Shown: piece after piece, positions 43,555 to 50,623 of the stretch
Layout: each line of letters opens with the position of its first letter
How positions within the stretch are numbered: the stretch's first letter is position 1
Source of the DNA: Bacteroides sp.
Lineage (GTDB): Bacteria; Bacteroidota; Bacteroidia; Bacteroidales; Muribaculaceae
Direction of reading: 5' to 3'
NCBI GenBank assembly: GCA_014801535.1
Contig: JAAVEA010000011.1
Span: 146,554-197,176, forward strand
DNA length: 50,623 nucleotides
Made by a program: the position numbers and the translations under genes
Notes under the pieces: model-generated
Told to the model about the DNA's origin: nothing
Databases searched by the model: none
What the model saw: only the letters and a program-made list of their open reading frames with translations

Positions 43555-44211
43555 ATGACTGATCGAACTAACGAATCACACACTGATTTAATCATCGCCA
43601 TATCAGGCATATTACTAAAAAATGGTCTGAAATCTACTACAATGGATTCTGTGGCCTCGGCTCTCGCTATGTCTAAAAGAACTCTTTATGAGATTTTCGA
43701 ATCGAAGAAAGATATGATCCTGAAGGTGGTGAGCTATTGGCAGCATCAACACAGAACGAAGATTGAAGGAATATTCGCCGATTCCAAAAACGTTATGGAG
43801 GCACTTGTCAGGGCGTTCTACTCCCATCAGCAGATTATGAAGGAGGTCAACGTTGATTTCTTCCTCGACATGGACAAGCATTTTCCTGAAGTCAGGAAAG
43901 CACTTGAGCAACATGACCGTCTATGGATTGATAAAATGATGATAGCCATCAACAAAGGGATCGAACAAGGAGTATTCCGCACAGATGTGAATTATCCGGT
44001 AACGCTTCATCTCATGCGCATTCAAATGGAATCATTGAAACGAACGGAAGAAGTGTTCCCCCCTGGTATAACCATTTCCGATGCCTTCAGCGCAATCAGC
44101 ATCAGCTTTCTGCGCGCCATCGCCACTCCTGAAGGCATGAAGATAATAGATGAGTTCTACCGTCAGCATTCCGAATATATAAATTCAAATATAACAACCA
44201 ACCAATCATGA
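43555..44211 (+). CDS. TetR-family transcriptional regulator of an RND efflux operon
   Basis: 218 residues. The N-terminal TetR helix-turn-helix is clear (about 10-55: LLKNGLKSTTMDSVASALAM and SKRTLYEIFESKKDMI), followed by an all-helical ligand-binding and dimerisation region typical of the family, with a long C-terminal domain. Its stop codon overlaps the start of the TolC-like gene (ATGA, 44208-44211), so it is cotranscribed and probably autoregulated as the repressor of the pump genes, released by a pump substrate (inference). Confidence 0.92.
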   Translation: MTDRTNESHTDLIIAISGILLKNGLKSTTMDSVASALAMSKRTLYEIFESKKDMILKVVSYWQHQHRTKIEGIFADSKNVMEALVRAFYSHQQIMKEVNVDFFLDMDKHFPEVRKALEQHDRLWIDKMMIAINKGIEQGVFRTDVNYPVTLHLMRIQMESLKRTEEVFPPGITISDAFSAISISFLRAIATPEGMKIIDEFYRQHSEYINSNITTNQS

Positions 44212-45569
44212 GTTTTAAATTGAAATGCCTTGTAGCATCGGCCTTTCTAATTTCACTCGGTGCGCGACACGGCTACTCTCAGACAGTAGCCAACTCAACC
44301 GACACCATGCGGATTTCAAGACAGAAGTGTGTAGAAATCGCCCTTGCGGAGAATCCAACAGTGAAAGTGGCAGATCTTGAGGTTAAGAAAGTGAATTACG
44401 CCAAAAAGGAGGTTCAGGGGTCTTTACTACCCACTATTGATTTCTCTTTGGCTTATCAACGGTCAATCGAACTCCAGACCATGAATATGAGCATGGGGGG
44501 ACAAAGCAGTCAGATAAAGATGGGAACCGACAACAATTGGAACACCGGTTTCACTGCTGCGATGCCTCTTGTAAACGCTTCGCTATGGAAGTCGATACAG
44601 ATTTCTGAAACGCAGATACAATCTTCTCTCGAGGATGCAAGAGCTTCCAGAATCGACCTGATCAACAATGTCAACAAAGCATATTACGCTTTCCTTCTGG
44701 CTATTGCTTCTCGCGATGTAATTCTTCAGAACTACGACATTGCCAAAATGAATGCCGAAATCTATAAAAAACAGTTTGATCAGGGCACTGCATCGGAATA
44801 TGATGTGCTCCGCTCATCTGTGCAGGTTTCCAATATCGAACCAGAATTGCTGCAGGCAGACATTGCAATCCGTCAGTGTCAGCTGCAGTTGAAGGTGCTT
44901 ATGGGGATAGACTATAATGCTGAGATATGGCCCGACATCTCATTGAACGATATGAAACAGGAGATGTACGGTCTGGCTCCCGGATTTGACAAAAATATCT
45001 CCAGAAACACATCCCTGCGCTCTCTGGATATACAAAACCGTATGCTCGAACAGAATGTAACCCTAAAGAAATTTGCATGGATTCCTACTCTTGCTGTTCA
45101 ATTCAACATCAATTGGAATGCCATGTCAAATGGAAATGCACTCAAGAACCAGAAATTTAATCCTTACAGTAATGTGGCTTTAGCTCTTAATATACCTATT
45201 TTCGCCGGAGGCACAAAATATCATGCGCTTAAACAAGCCGAGGTTCAGCTGACGGAGATGAAGTTTCAGCGGGAAAATCTCGTAAACAATCTGAATATGC
45301 AGGTTGAGCTCGCAATCGACAATATCAATAAGCAGGTTCGTCAGATTTCTACAAGTGAACAAGGTGTGAAACAGGCTAAGAAAGCTCATGAAATAATGCA
45401 GAAAAGCTTTGAGATCGGAGCAGCCACCTATCTCGACCTTCGTGATAGCGAACTTGCCGACACATCGGCTCAGCTTGCATATCTTCAGGCCATATATAAT
45501 TATCTCGTATCGACCAGCGAACTTGATGCTCTCCTGGGTAGAGAGGAAGCTCTTATATTATCTAAATAA
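44208..45569 (+). CDS. TolC-family outer-membrane efflux channel
   Basis: 453 residues with a signal peptide (about 1-25, ending YSQ). Two OEP repeats make the trimeric barrel and periplasmic helical tunnel: the first from CVEIALAENPTVKVADLEVKK, the second from SLRSLDIQNRMLEQNVTL. Conserved-looking features are the YDVLRSSVQVSN helix turn in repeat 1 and TYLDLRDSELADTSAQLAY in repeat 2. It exports substrates passed on by the RND pump. Start overlaps tetR (ATGA); the adaptor gene begins 16 bases after its stop. Confidence 0.93.
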   Translation: MSFKLKCLVASAFLISLGARHGYSQTVANSTDTMRISRQKCVEIALAENPTVKVADLEVKKVNYAKKEVQGSLLPTIDFSLAYQRSIELQTMNMSMGGQSSQIKMGTDNNWNTGFTAAMPLVNASLWKSIQISETQIQSSLEDARASRIDLINNVNKAYYAFLLAIASRDVILQNYDIAKMNAEIYKKQFDQGTASEYDVLRSSVQVSNIEPELLQADIAIRQCQLQLKVLMGIDYNAEIWPDISLNDMKQEMYGLAPGFDKNISRNTSLRSLDIQNRMLEQNVTLKKFAWIPTLAVQFNINWNAMSNGNALKNQKFNPYSNVALALNIPIFAGGTKYHALKQAEVQLTEMKFQRENLVNNLNMQVELAIDNINKQVRQISTSEQGVKQAKKAHEIMQKSFEIGAATYLDLRDSELADTSAQLAYLQAIYNYLVSTSELDALLGREEALILSK

Positions 45570-45584
45570 GAAATCCATATTGCA

Positions 45585-46652
45585 ATGAAAATAAAAAATG
45601 TTTCCGCAACAGCGCTTTTCGCTCTGTTAATGTTAGCTTCCTGTTCCGGAAAGGAAAAAAAGGAAGAAAATACCGGCAAGGAGGAGAAAGCTCCCGTTGT
45701 CTCTGTTGAAACCGTAGGTGAACGCCCCGTTGATCAGATTGGCGAATATACAGCCACTGTTGAACCGGATCTGATCAATAATATCTCGGCAGCTTCTCCA
45801 AACCGTATTAAAGCCATATACGTAGATGAGGGAATGCGCGTCACAAAGGGACAGCGTCTTGTGCTGATGGACGACGTGAATGCCGTGAGCTATCAGACAC
45901 AGGTGGACAATGCCCGGGCAAATCTCCGTAATGTTCAGCTGAATTACGACCGCGCTCTTGAACTCTTCAAGATAGGCGGTGGGACTAAACAGCAGGTCGA
46001 CCAGATGGAGACTCAGCTTATCAACGCAAAAAACACTCTGGCAGCCGCCGAACGCACTCTCCGCAATGCTCAGGAGAACACTGCCTTGACGGCTCCCATT
46101 TCAGGAGTGGTTACTGCAAGGAACTATGATCCGGGAGATATGACCGGTGCTCTTCCTATCCTAACAATAGCACGTGTGCAACCCGTAAAGATTGTGATCA
46201 ACGTCACCGAGAGTGAGCTTTCTCACGTAAAGAAAGGGATGGAAGCGAATATAACATTCGATACTTACGGCGATGAAATATTCAAAGGAACGATAACCAT
46301 GGTGGCTCCCACGGTAGATTCTTCAAGCCGCACCTTCGGAGTGGAAATCACTTCGCCAAATAATGACAGCCGTATCCTTCCCGGAATGTTCGGACGCGCA
46401 ACCCTTAATCTCGGAACTCAGAACCGGGTGGTTGTCCCCGACAAGGCTGTGGTGAAACAGCAAGGATCGGGCGATCATTACGTATATGTCTATAATCCTT
46501 CCGATCAGAAGGTCTCATATAATAAAGTCGAACTCGGACAGCGACTCGGTGGGGAATATGAACTCCTTAGCGGAGTGGAACCCGGTTCGCAAGTTGTTGT
46601 AAGCGGTCAGAATCGTCTTGCAAACGGTATAAAAGTAACTCTTAAAAAGTAA
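45585..46652 (+). CDS. Lipid-anchored RND efflux periplasmic adaptor
   Basis: 355 residues. The lipobox LLMLASC gives a lipidated Cys at residue 20, anchoring it to the inner membrane. Domains follow the membrane-fusion-protein order: barrel-sandwich/lipoyl half (GEYTATVEPDLINNISAASP), a helical hairpin coiled coil (YQTQVDNARANLRNVQLNYD through LAAAERTLRNAQEN), the second lipoyl half (LTAPISGVVTARNYDPGDMT), a beta-barrel and a membrane-proximal domain. It bridges the RND pump and TolC-like channel. The RND gene begins 6 bases after its stop. Confidence 0.94.
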   Translation: MKIKNVSATALFALLMLASCSGKEKKEENTGKEEKAPVVSVETVGERPVDQIGEYTATVEPDLINNISAASPNRIKAIYVDEGMRVTKGQRLVLMDDVNAVSYQTQVDNARANLRNVQLNYDRALELFKIGGGTKQQVDQMETQLINAKNTLAAAERTLRNAQENTALTAPISGVVTARNYDPGDMTGALPILTIARVQPVKIVINVTESELSHVKKGMEANITFDTYGDEIFKGTITMVAPTVDSSSRTFGVEITSPNNDSRILPGMFGRATLNLGTQNRVVVPDKAVVKQQGSGDHYVYVYNPSDQKVSYNKVELGQRLGGEYELLSGVEPGSQVVVSGQNRLANGIKVTLKK

Positions 46653-46657
46653 GAATC

Positions 46658-49600
46658 ATGAGTTTGTACGGTTCGGCGGTGAAACGCCCCATCATGACCA
46701 CCCTCTGCTTTGTAACGGTGATCATCTTAGGTCTTTTCTCGCTCGCTAAACTTCCGATCGACCTTTATCCGGATATTGATACCAATTCAATTATGGTTAT
46801 CACCATGTATCCGGGGGCAAGCGCAAAGGATATCGAGCAGAATGTGACCAAACCTCTTGAAAACTCCCTCAACTCTGTGGAGCATCTCAAACATATCTCC
46901 TCCACATCAAGGGAAAATACATCTGTCATCACTCTTGAATTTGAATACGGCTACGATATTGATGTCCTCACAAACGATGTCAGGGATAAACTCGATATGG
47001 TTAAATCGATGCTCCCTGATGATGCGGAGAATCCTATCATATTCAAATTCTCAACCGATATGATTCCGATCTGCCTTCTTTCAGTAGAGGCTAAGGAAAG
47101 TATGTCGGGACTTTATAAAATACTTGACGATGCGGTTGCCAACCCACTGGCTCGTGTGGATGGTGTTGGCTCCGTATCAATTTCCGGTGCGCCCAAACGT
47201 GAGATACATGTTTATGTCGACCCGGCGCGTCTTGATGCATACAACCTCTCCGTAGAGGCTATATCGTCAGTGATAGCGGCCGAGAATAGAAACGTACCGG
47301 GAGGATCTTTCGACATCGGTTCCAATACATATGCGCTCAGGGTGCAGGGTGAGTTTGACGATTCGGCTCAACTTGAAAACATTCCGGTGGCGTCGGTAAA
47401 TGGCAAGACCGTTTTCCTTCGCGATGTAGCACGTGTTGAGGACAGTCTGGAGGAACGCACTCAGCAGACATATATCAACGGCAATAAGGGTGCGATGATC
47501 ATTATTCAGAAGCAAAGCGGTGCCAACTCAGTGGAGATCTCCGACAAGGTTATGAAGATGCTCCCCTCTTTGGAAAAGAATCTCCCTTCTGACATCAAGA
47601 TCGGTGTGATTGTCGATACTTCCGATAATATCCGCAACACGATTGCTTCGCTTGTGGAGACAGTGCTTTACGCACTCCTTTTCGTGATGATCGTTGTCTT
47701 CTTCTTCCTCGGAAGATGGCGCGCTACTGTAATCATCGTTATAACCATTCCTGTTTCGCTTATAGCATCGTTTATCTACCTGTTTGCAACGGGAAATTCA
47801 CTTAACATCGTCTCCCTCTCTGCTCTTTCGATTTCAATCGGTATGGTTGTCGATGATGCCATTGTGGTTCTGGAGAATGTTACAACTCATATCGAGCGAG
47901 GATCTGATCCGAAGCAGGCGGCCGTTCATGGAACTAATGAGGTGGCAATCTCGGTAATTGCCTCTACCCTTACGCTTATCGCGGTCTTCTTCCCTCTTAC
48001 ACTTGTGACAGGTATGACCGGTGTGCTCTTCCGTCAGCTCGGATGGATGGTTACGATTATGATGATCATCTCTACCACATGTGCCCTTTCGCTCACTCCG
48101 ATGCTTTGCTCACAGTGGCTTCGTTTACGCAACAAACAGGCAAAGAGCATGGCGTGGTATCGTCCTATTGAAAAGATGCTTGATAAGTTTGATGACGGTT
48201 ATGCATCACTTCTTCAGAAAGTGGTTACGCACAAAACTGTCACTATACTTATCTGTATGGCAATCTTCGTAGGGTCATGCTTCCTTATGAAACATGTCGG
48301 CACAGAGTTCTTCCCCACACAGGACGACGGGCGACTCGGTGTGAATCTTGAGTTGCCGATAGGTTCACGTGTTGAGGAAGCCGAGGCTTCGATGGCACGG
48401 CTCGATTCTCTCTGGAGAAAAAAATATCCTGAGATTCTGGTGCAGTCATACACTGTGGGGCCTGCAAGTTCCGACAACACTTATGCCTCACTGTCCGACA
48501 ACGGTCCTCATATCATCTCGATGAATATCCGTCTATCCGACCCCGGTGACCGTAAACGAAAAATCACTGAAATCGCCGATGAGATGCGTAAGGATATCGA
48601 CAACGATTTCCCTGAATTCAAAAAGGCTCAGGTAATGGTAGGCGGTCGTCAGGGAGGCGGAATGGGCGGTCAGTCCACGGTCGACTTTGAAGTTTACGGT
48701 TACGACTTCGACAACACAGATAAAGTGGCACGTGACCTTGCCGAGATTCTTCGGGGAATAAACGGCACTGCTGATGTGATTATCTCCCGTTCCGACTATC
48801 AGCCGGAATATCAGGTCGACTTCGATCGTGAGAAGCTGGCGATGCACGGCATATCATTGCAGACAGCTGCATTTTATCTCCGTAACCGAATCAATGGCTC
48901 AACGGCATCTCAGTTCCGTGAAGATGGTGAAGAATACGACATAAAGGTTATGTACTCTCCCGAAAAACGAACACAGATCTCCGACATAGAGAATATTATG
49001 ATATATAGCTCTAACGGTAGCGGAGTGCGTCTGAAGGAGCTTGGAACAGTTGTGGAACGCTTCACACCGCCAACTATCGAACGAAAGGACCGTGAACGTC
49101 TGATCACCGTCTCTGCTGTTGTGGATGGTGTTCCAATGAGCCAGGTGGTGGCGGATGCAGAAGCTCAGATCAATTCAATTGACATGCCACCTGGAATCAA
49201 CATTCAGATTGCGGGTAGCTTCGAAGATCAGCAAGATTCCTTCAGCGACCTGATGCTCTTGGGACTTCTTATAATCATTCTCGTATACATAGTGATGGCT
49301 GCCCAGTTCGAGTCGCTGACTTATCCGGGAATTATCATGACTTCGCTTCTCTTCGCCTTCTCCGGCGTATTCCTCATCCTCTGGCTCACAGGACACACTC
49401 TCAACATCATGTCGATGATCGGTGCGATTATGCTTATCGGTATCGTTGTGAAAAATGGTATCGTGCTCATCGACTATATCACGCTTAACCGAGAAAGAGG
49501 CATGGGTATCCGAACAGCAGTCGTAGATGGCGGTAAATCACGTCTTCGTCCTGTAGTAATGACAACCCTCACCACAATCCTCGGTATGGTTCCTATGGCC

Positions 49601-49780
49601 GTAGGATCCGGTCAGGGATCCGAGATGTGGCAACCGATGGGCGTGGCCGTAATCGGTGGTCTGACATTCTCGACAATTCTGACACTTCTTTTTGTCCCGA
49701 CTCTCTACTGTGTCTTTGCCGGCAATGGAGTGAAGAATGAGAGAAAGAAATTCCGTAAAAAGCTGCTCGCAGCAAAATAA
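46658..49780 (+). CDS. RND multidrug efflux transporter, HAE-1/AcrB type
   Basis: 1040 residues, the full AcrB-like length. Twelve membrane segments (first at about 12-30) with two large periplasmic loops (about 35-335 and 560-870). The proton-relay Asp pair is present as D399 and D400 in IGMVVDDAIVVLEN in the fourth segment. The partner Lys in the second half is in the GIVVKNGIVLIDYI segment. It uses the proton gradient to expel hydrophobic compounds, dyes, detergents, bile salts or antibiotics through the adaptor and TolC-like channel. The pump, adaptor, channel and TetR gene are packed with overlaps or gaps up to 16 bases, so they form one operon. Confidence 0.96.
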   Translation: MSLYGSAVKRPIMTTLCFVTVIILGLFSLAKLPIDLYPDIDTNSIMVITMYPGASAKDIEQNVTKPLENSLNSVEHLKHISSTSRENTSVITLEFEYGYDIDVLTNDVRDKLDMVKSMLPDDAENPIIFKFSTDMIPICLLSVEAKESMSGLYKILDDAVANPLARVDGVGSVSISGAPKREIHVYVDPARLDAYNLSVEAISSVIAAENRNVPGGSFDIGSNTYALRVQGEFDDSAQLENIPVASVNGKTVFLRDVARVEDSLEERTQQTYINGNKGAMIIIQKQSGANSVEISDKVMKMLPSLEKNLPSDIKIGVIVDTSDNIRNTIASLVETVLYALLFVMIVVFFFLGRWRATVIIVITIPVSLIASFIYLFATGNSLNIVSLSALSISIGMVVDDAIVVLENVTTHIERGSDPKQAAVHGTNEVAISVIASTLTLIAVFFPLTLVTGMTGVLFRQLGWMVTIMMIISTTCALSLTPMLCSQWLRLRNKQAKSMAWYRPIEKMLDKFDDGYASLLQKVVTHKTVTILICMAIFVGSCFLMKHVGTEFFPTQDDGRLGVNLELPIGSRVEEAEASMARLDSLWRKKYPEILVQSYTVGPASSDNTYASLSDNGPHIISMNIRLSDPGDRKRKITEIADEMRKDIDNDFPEFKKAQVMVGGRQGGGMGGQSTVDFEVYGYDFDNTDKVARDLAEILRGINGTADVIISRSDYQPEYQVDFDREKLAMHGISLQTAAFYLRNRINGSTASQFREDGEEYDIKVMYSPEKRTQISDIENIMIYSSNGSGVRLKELGTVVERFTPPTIERKDRERLITVSAVVDGVPMSQVVADAEAQINSIDMPPGINIQIAGSFEDQQDSFSDLMLLGLLIIILVYIVMAAQFESLTYPGIIMTSLLFAFSGVFLILWLTGHTLNIMSMIGAIMLIGIVVKNGIVLIDYITLNRERGMGIRTAVVDGGKSRLRPVVMTTLTTILGMVPMAVGSGQGSEMWQPMGVAVIGGLTFSTILTLLFVPTLYCVFAGNGVKNERKKFRKKLLAAK

Positions 49781-49786
49781 CAAAAA

Positions 49787-49822
49787 ACGGGCGCGGAAGA
49801 ATATGACCACTCCTGCGCCCGT
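49787..49822 (+). terminator. Hairpin between RND pump and PII-like gene
   Basis: ACGGGCGCGGA (49787-49797) pairs with TCCTGCGCCCGT (49811-49822) with one bulge, followed by ATATATTC. Without a T-run it may be only a partial terminator, allowing some read-through to the next gene. Confidence 0.6.
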
Positions 49823-49865
49823 ATATATTCAAAAACCGGATCTTTCCTTTAACTAAAATCAGACA

Positions 49866-50159
49866 ATGCAAGCAATATTTATAGCATACGATCAGGCGCA
49901 TCATCAAGCCATAATAGAAATTCTCGACAAGCTGTCATGCCGTGGGTTCACGGCATTTGGCAACGTTCAGGGACGCGGTTCAGATAAAGGGGAACCTCAC
50001 TATGGAAGTCATGCATGGCCCTCACTTGCACAAGCCATGTTCACATTTGTAGAAGACGACCGCGTTTCCCAACTTCTCGACCGTCTTCATGAGCTTGACG
50101 AAGCAAAACCACGCCTTGGACTCCGAGCCTTCGTATGGCCAATCACAGCCACGATATAA
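49866..50159 (+). CDS. PII-like small protein downstream of the RND pump
   Basis: 97 residues. The fold pattern of a PII/GlnB-like ferredoxin-type protein is visible: AIFIAYDQAHHQAIIEILDK (strand-helix), RGFTAFGNVQGRGSDKGEPH (T-loop-like GRG segment), then MFTFVEDDRVSQLLDRLHEL (strand-helix) and a final strand LRAFVWPI. Small PII-like proteins after Bacteroidetes RND pumps are a recurring arrangement in my experience of such loci, but the ligand and partner are unknown. It may sense a metabolite or metal and act on the pump (inference). It converges on tRNA-Leu and ends at a 29-bp palindrome. Confidence 0.75.
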   Translation: MQAIFIAYDQAHHQAIIEILDKLSCRGFTAFGNVQGRGSDKGEPHYGSHAWPSLAQAMFTFVEDDRVSQLLDRLHELDEAKPRLGLRAFVWPITATI

Positions 50160-50175
50160 ATTTAGACCACACAAA

Positions 50176-50236
50176 TTCGTGCGCACAAAAAAACTCCGGA
50201 AGAGAATCTCTTCCGGAGTTTTTTTGTGCGCACGAA
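50176..50236. terminator. Perfect 29-bp palindromic terminator that includes the tRNA-Leu 3' end
   Basis: Arms 50176-50204 and 50208-50236 are perfectly complementary around AAT. The inner CTCCGGAAGAG/CTCTTCCGGAG with A7/T7 is a standard bidirectional terminator. The outer 11 bases of the right arm are the 3' acceptor end of tRNA-Leu, so the left arm is an inverted copy of it. Confidence 0.9.
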
Positions 50237-50308
50237 GGGACTCGAACCCCCACGTCTCACGACACTAGATCCTAAGTCTAGCGCGGCTACCAATTACGCC
50301 ACGTGCGC
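50227..50308 (-). tRNA. tRNA-Leu (anticodon TAG)
   Basis: Minus strand. Acceptor GCGCACG pairs with CGTGCGC, discriminator A; anticodon stem CTAGA/TCTAG with loop CTTAGGA; a long variable arm (about TGTCGTGAGACG) marks a class II tRNA; the T-arm contains GTTCGAGTC. CCA is not encoded. It lies downstream of 5S rRNA on the same strand but has its own promoter. Confidence 0.95.
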
Positions 50309-50319
50309 GATTACGATTA

Positions 50320-50350
50320 CAAAATTATAAAAAATTTCTGAAACAGCAAA
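50320..50350 (-). promoter_or_regulatory. Consensus promoter of tRNA-Leu
   Basis: On the minus strand TTTG (50350-50347), a 19-base spacer and TAATTTTG (50327-50320) match the Bacteroidetes consensus. Confidence 0.75.
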
Positions 50351-50460
50351 AATTAATACACAAAACTTTTAAAGTCTTCTCTAATTTCTCCTATCTTACT
50401 CTCAACTGCAAGCTAATCTAATATTATGATTCTACAAAAAGCAAAGCATTCTATATCATA

Positions 50461-50500
50461 TCATGATGAAACATGATGCAACAAGATGAATCAAGATGCG
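50461..50500. repeat. Four-copy degenerate 10-bp tandem repeat
   Basis: Successive units TCATGATGAA, ACATGATGCA, ACAAGATGAA and TCAAGATGCG share WCAWGATG. The period of 10 bases is close to one helical turn. It lies between the rRNA terminator and the tRNA-Leu promoter; the surrounding 50351-50514 holds no gene. Confidence 0.75.
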
Positions 50501-50514
50501 ACATATAAAATAAA

Positions 50515-50542
50515 AGAGGCCGGCTCTTCCGAGTCGGCCTCT
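50515..50542 (-). terminator. Terminator of the rRNA operon
   Basis: AGAGGCCGGCTC (50515-50526) pairs with GAGTCGGCCTCT (50531-50542) across TTCC with one G-T pair; on the minus strand TTTTATTTTAT follows. Confidence 0.9.
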
Positions 50543-50546
50543 CTAA

Positions 50547-50623
50547 GGCGGCGATTACCTACTCTCCCGCTTTCGCCGGATAAAATACGGTCATCGGCGT
50601 GATAAGGTTTAACTTCTATATAA
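50547..50623 (-). rRNA. rrf: 5S ribosomal RNA, 3' part (cut by window end)
   Basis: On the minus strand the sequence contains GAAGTTAAACCT, CGCCGATG and GCGGGAGAGTAGGTAATCGC, in the order seen in 5S rRNA helices III-V and the closing stem GCGGC-like end. The 5' part lies beyond the window. A terminator follows about 4 bases after the 3' end, so this is the end of an rRNA operon. Confidence 0.9.

Noticed and set aside
50461..50500. Possible CRISPR array from the repeated units
   Set aside because: Units are 10 bases, contiguous and degenerate with no spacers; no cas genes are present.

Overview
The window looks like a chromosomal segment of a gut Bacteroidales bacterium, most likely near Muribaculaceae/Bacteroidaceae; this placement is inferred from content, not from a search. 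Supporting signs are promoters of the Bacteroidetes type (TTTG, about 20 bases, TAnnTTTG) in front of many genes and two tRNAs, a Rho factor with a long disordered insert, TonB-dependent receptor-like and Porin_10-like outer-membrane proteins, a DUF4301 protein, a DUF6377-like regulator, a diaminopimelate dehydrogenase and an SDR-type threonine dehydrogenase. The two window ends are a hairpin behind an unseen gene and the 3' part of a 5S rRNA gene on the minus strand.

Layout. 0.1-1.5 kb: a hemerythrin protein followed seven bases later by a LuxR-type regulator whose receiver lacks its phospho-acceptor. 1.5-6.1 kb (+): penicillin-binding protein 1A, a carboxyltransferase-type protein without a biotin domain, and ribosomal protein L31 type B closed by a perfect 24-bp hairpin. 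6.1-13.0 kb (-): aroC, a YhcC-like radical SAM protein and a secreted thioredoxin-fold protein form one cluster; rho follows with a 390-base hairpin-rich upstream region; then tilS. 13.1-16.5 kb (+): rubrerythrin, ruvX, def and ettA. 16.6-19.4 kb: divergent ddh and a YidE/AspT-like transporter.

19.4-27.3 kb is an alpha-galactoside (melibiose-type) unit. An outer-membrane receptor, a GH36 alpha-galactosidase and galactokinase run leftward. A membrane-spanning regulator with periplasmic helical repeats and a cytoplasmic helix-turn-helix is transcribed away from them. Together they could import alpha-galactosides, cut off galactose and phosphorylate it.

27.3-31.4 kb (-): an exported alpha/beta hydrolase and a large TonB-receptor-like barrel with a Gly/Pro-rich tail. 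31.4-32.9 kb is AT-rich and accessory-like: a consensus promoter drives three tiny genes joined by ATGA overlaps (DUF3791-like, DUF3990 ADP-ribosyltransferase-like, and an unknown 73-residue protein), resembling a toxin-antitoxin module. 33.1-35.4 kb: divergent kbl and tdh, the two steps of threonine breakdown to glycine. 35.7-39.9 kb (+): Porin_10-like protein, guanine/cytidine-type deaminase, DUF4301 protein. 40.0-43.0 kb (-): a RelA/SpoT homologue whose hydrolase domain has lost its catalytic motif, followed by a small lipoprotein gene. 43.1-50.2 kb (+): tRNA-His, then a TetR regulator, TolC-like channel, lipid-anchored adaptor and RND pump, with a PII-like protein at the end. 50.2-50.6 kb (-): 5S rRNA, terminator, a 10-bp-period repeat and tRNA-Leu(UAG), which ends in an unusual 29-bp palindrome that copies the tRNA 3' end.

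Most of the window is housekeeping. The parts most worth attention are the three-gene DUF3791/DUF3990 operon, the structured rho leader, the hemerythrin/pseudo-receiver pair, the transmembrane regulator of the galactoside locus and the tRNA-Leu palindrome.
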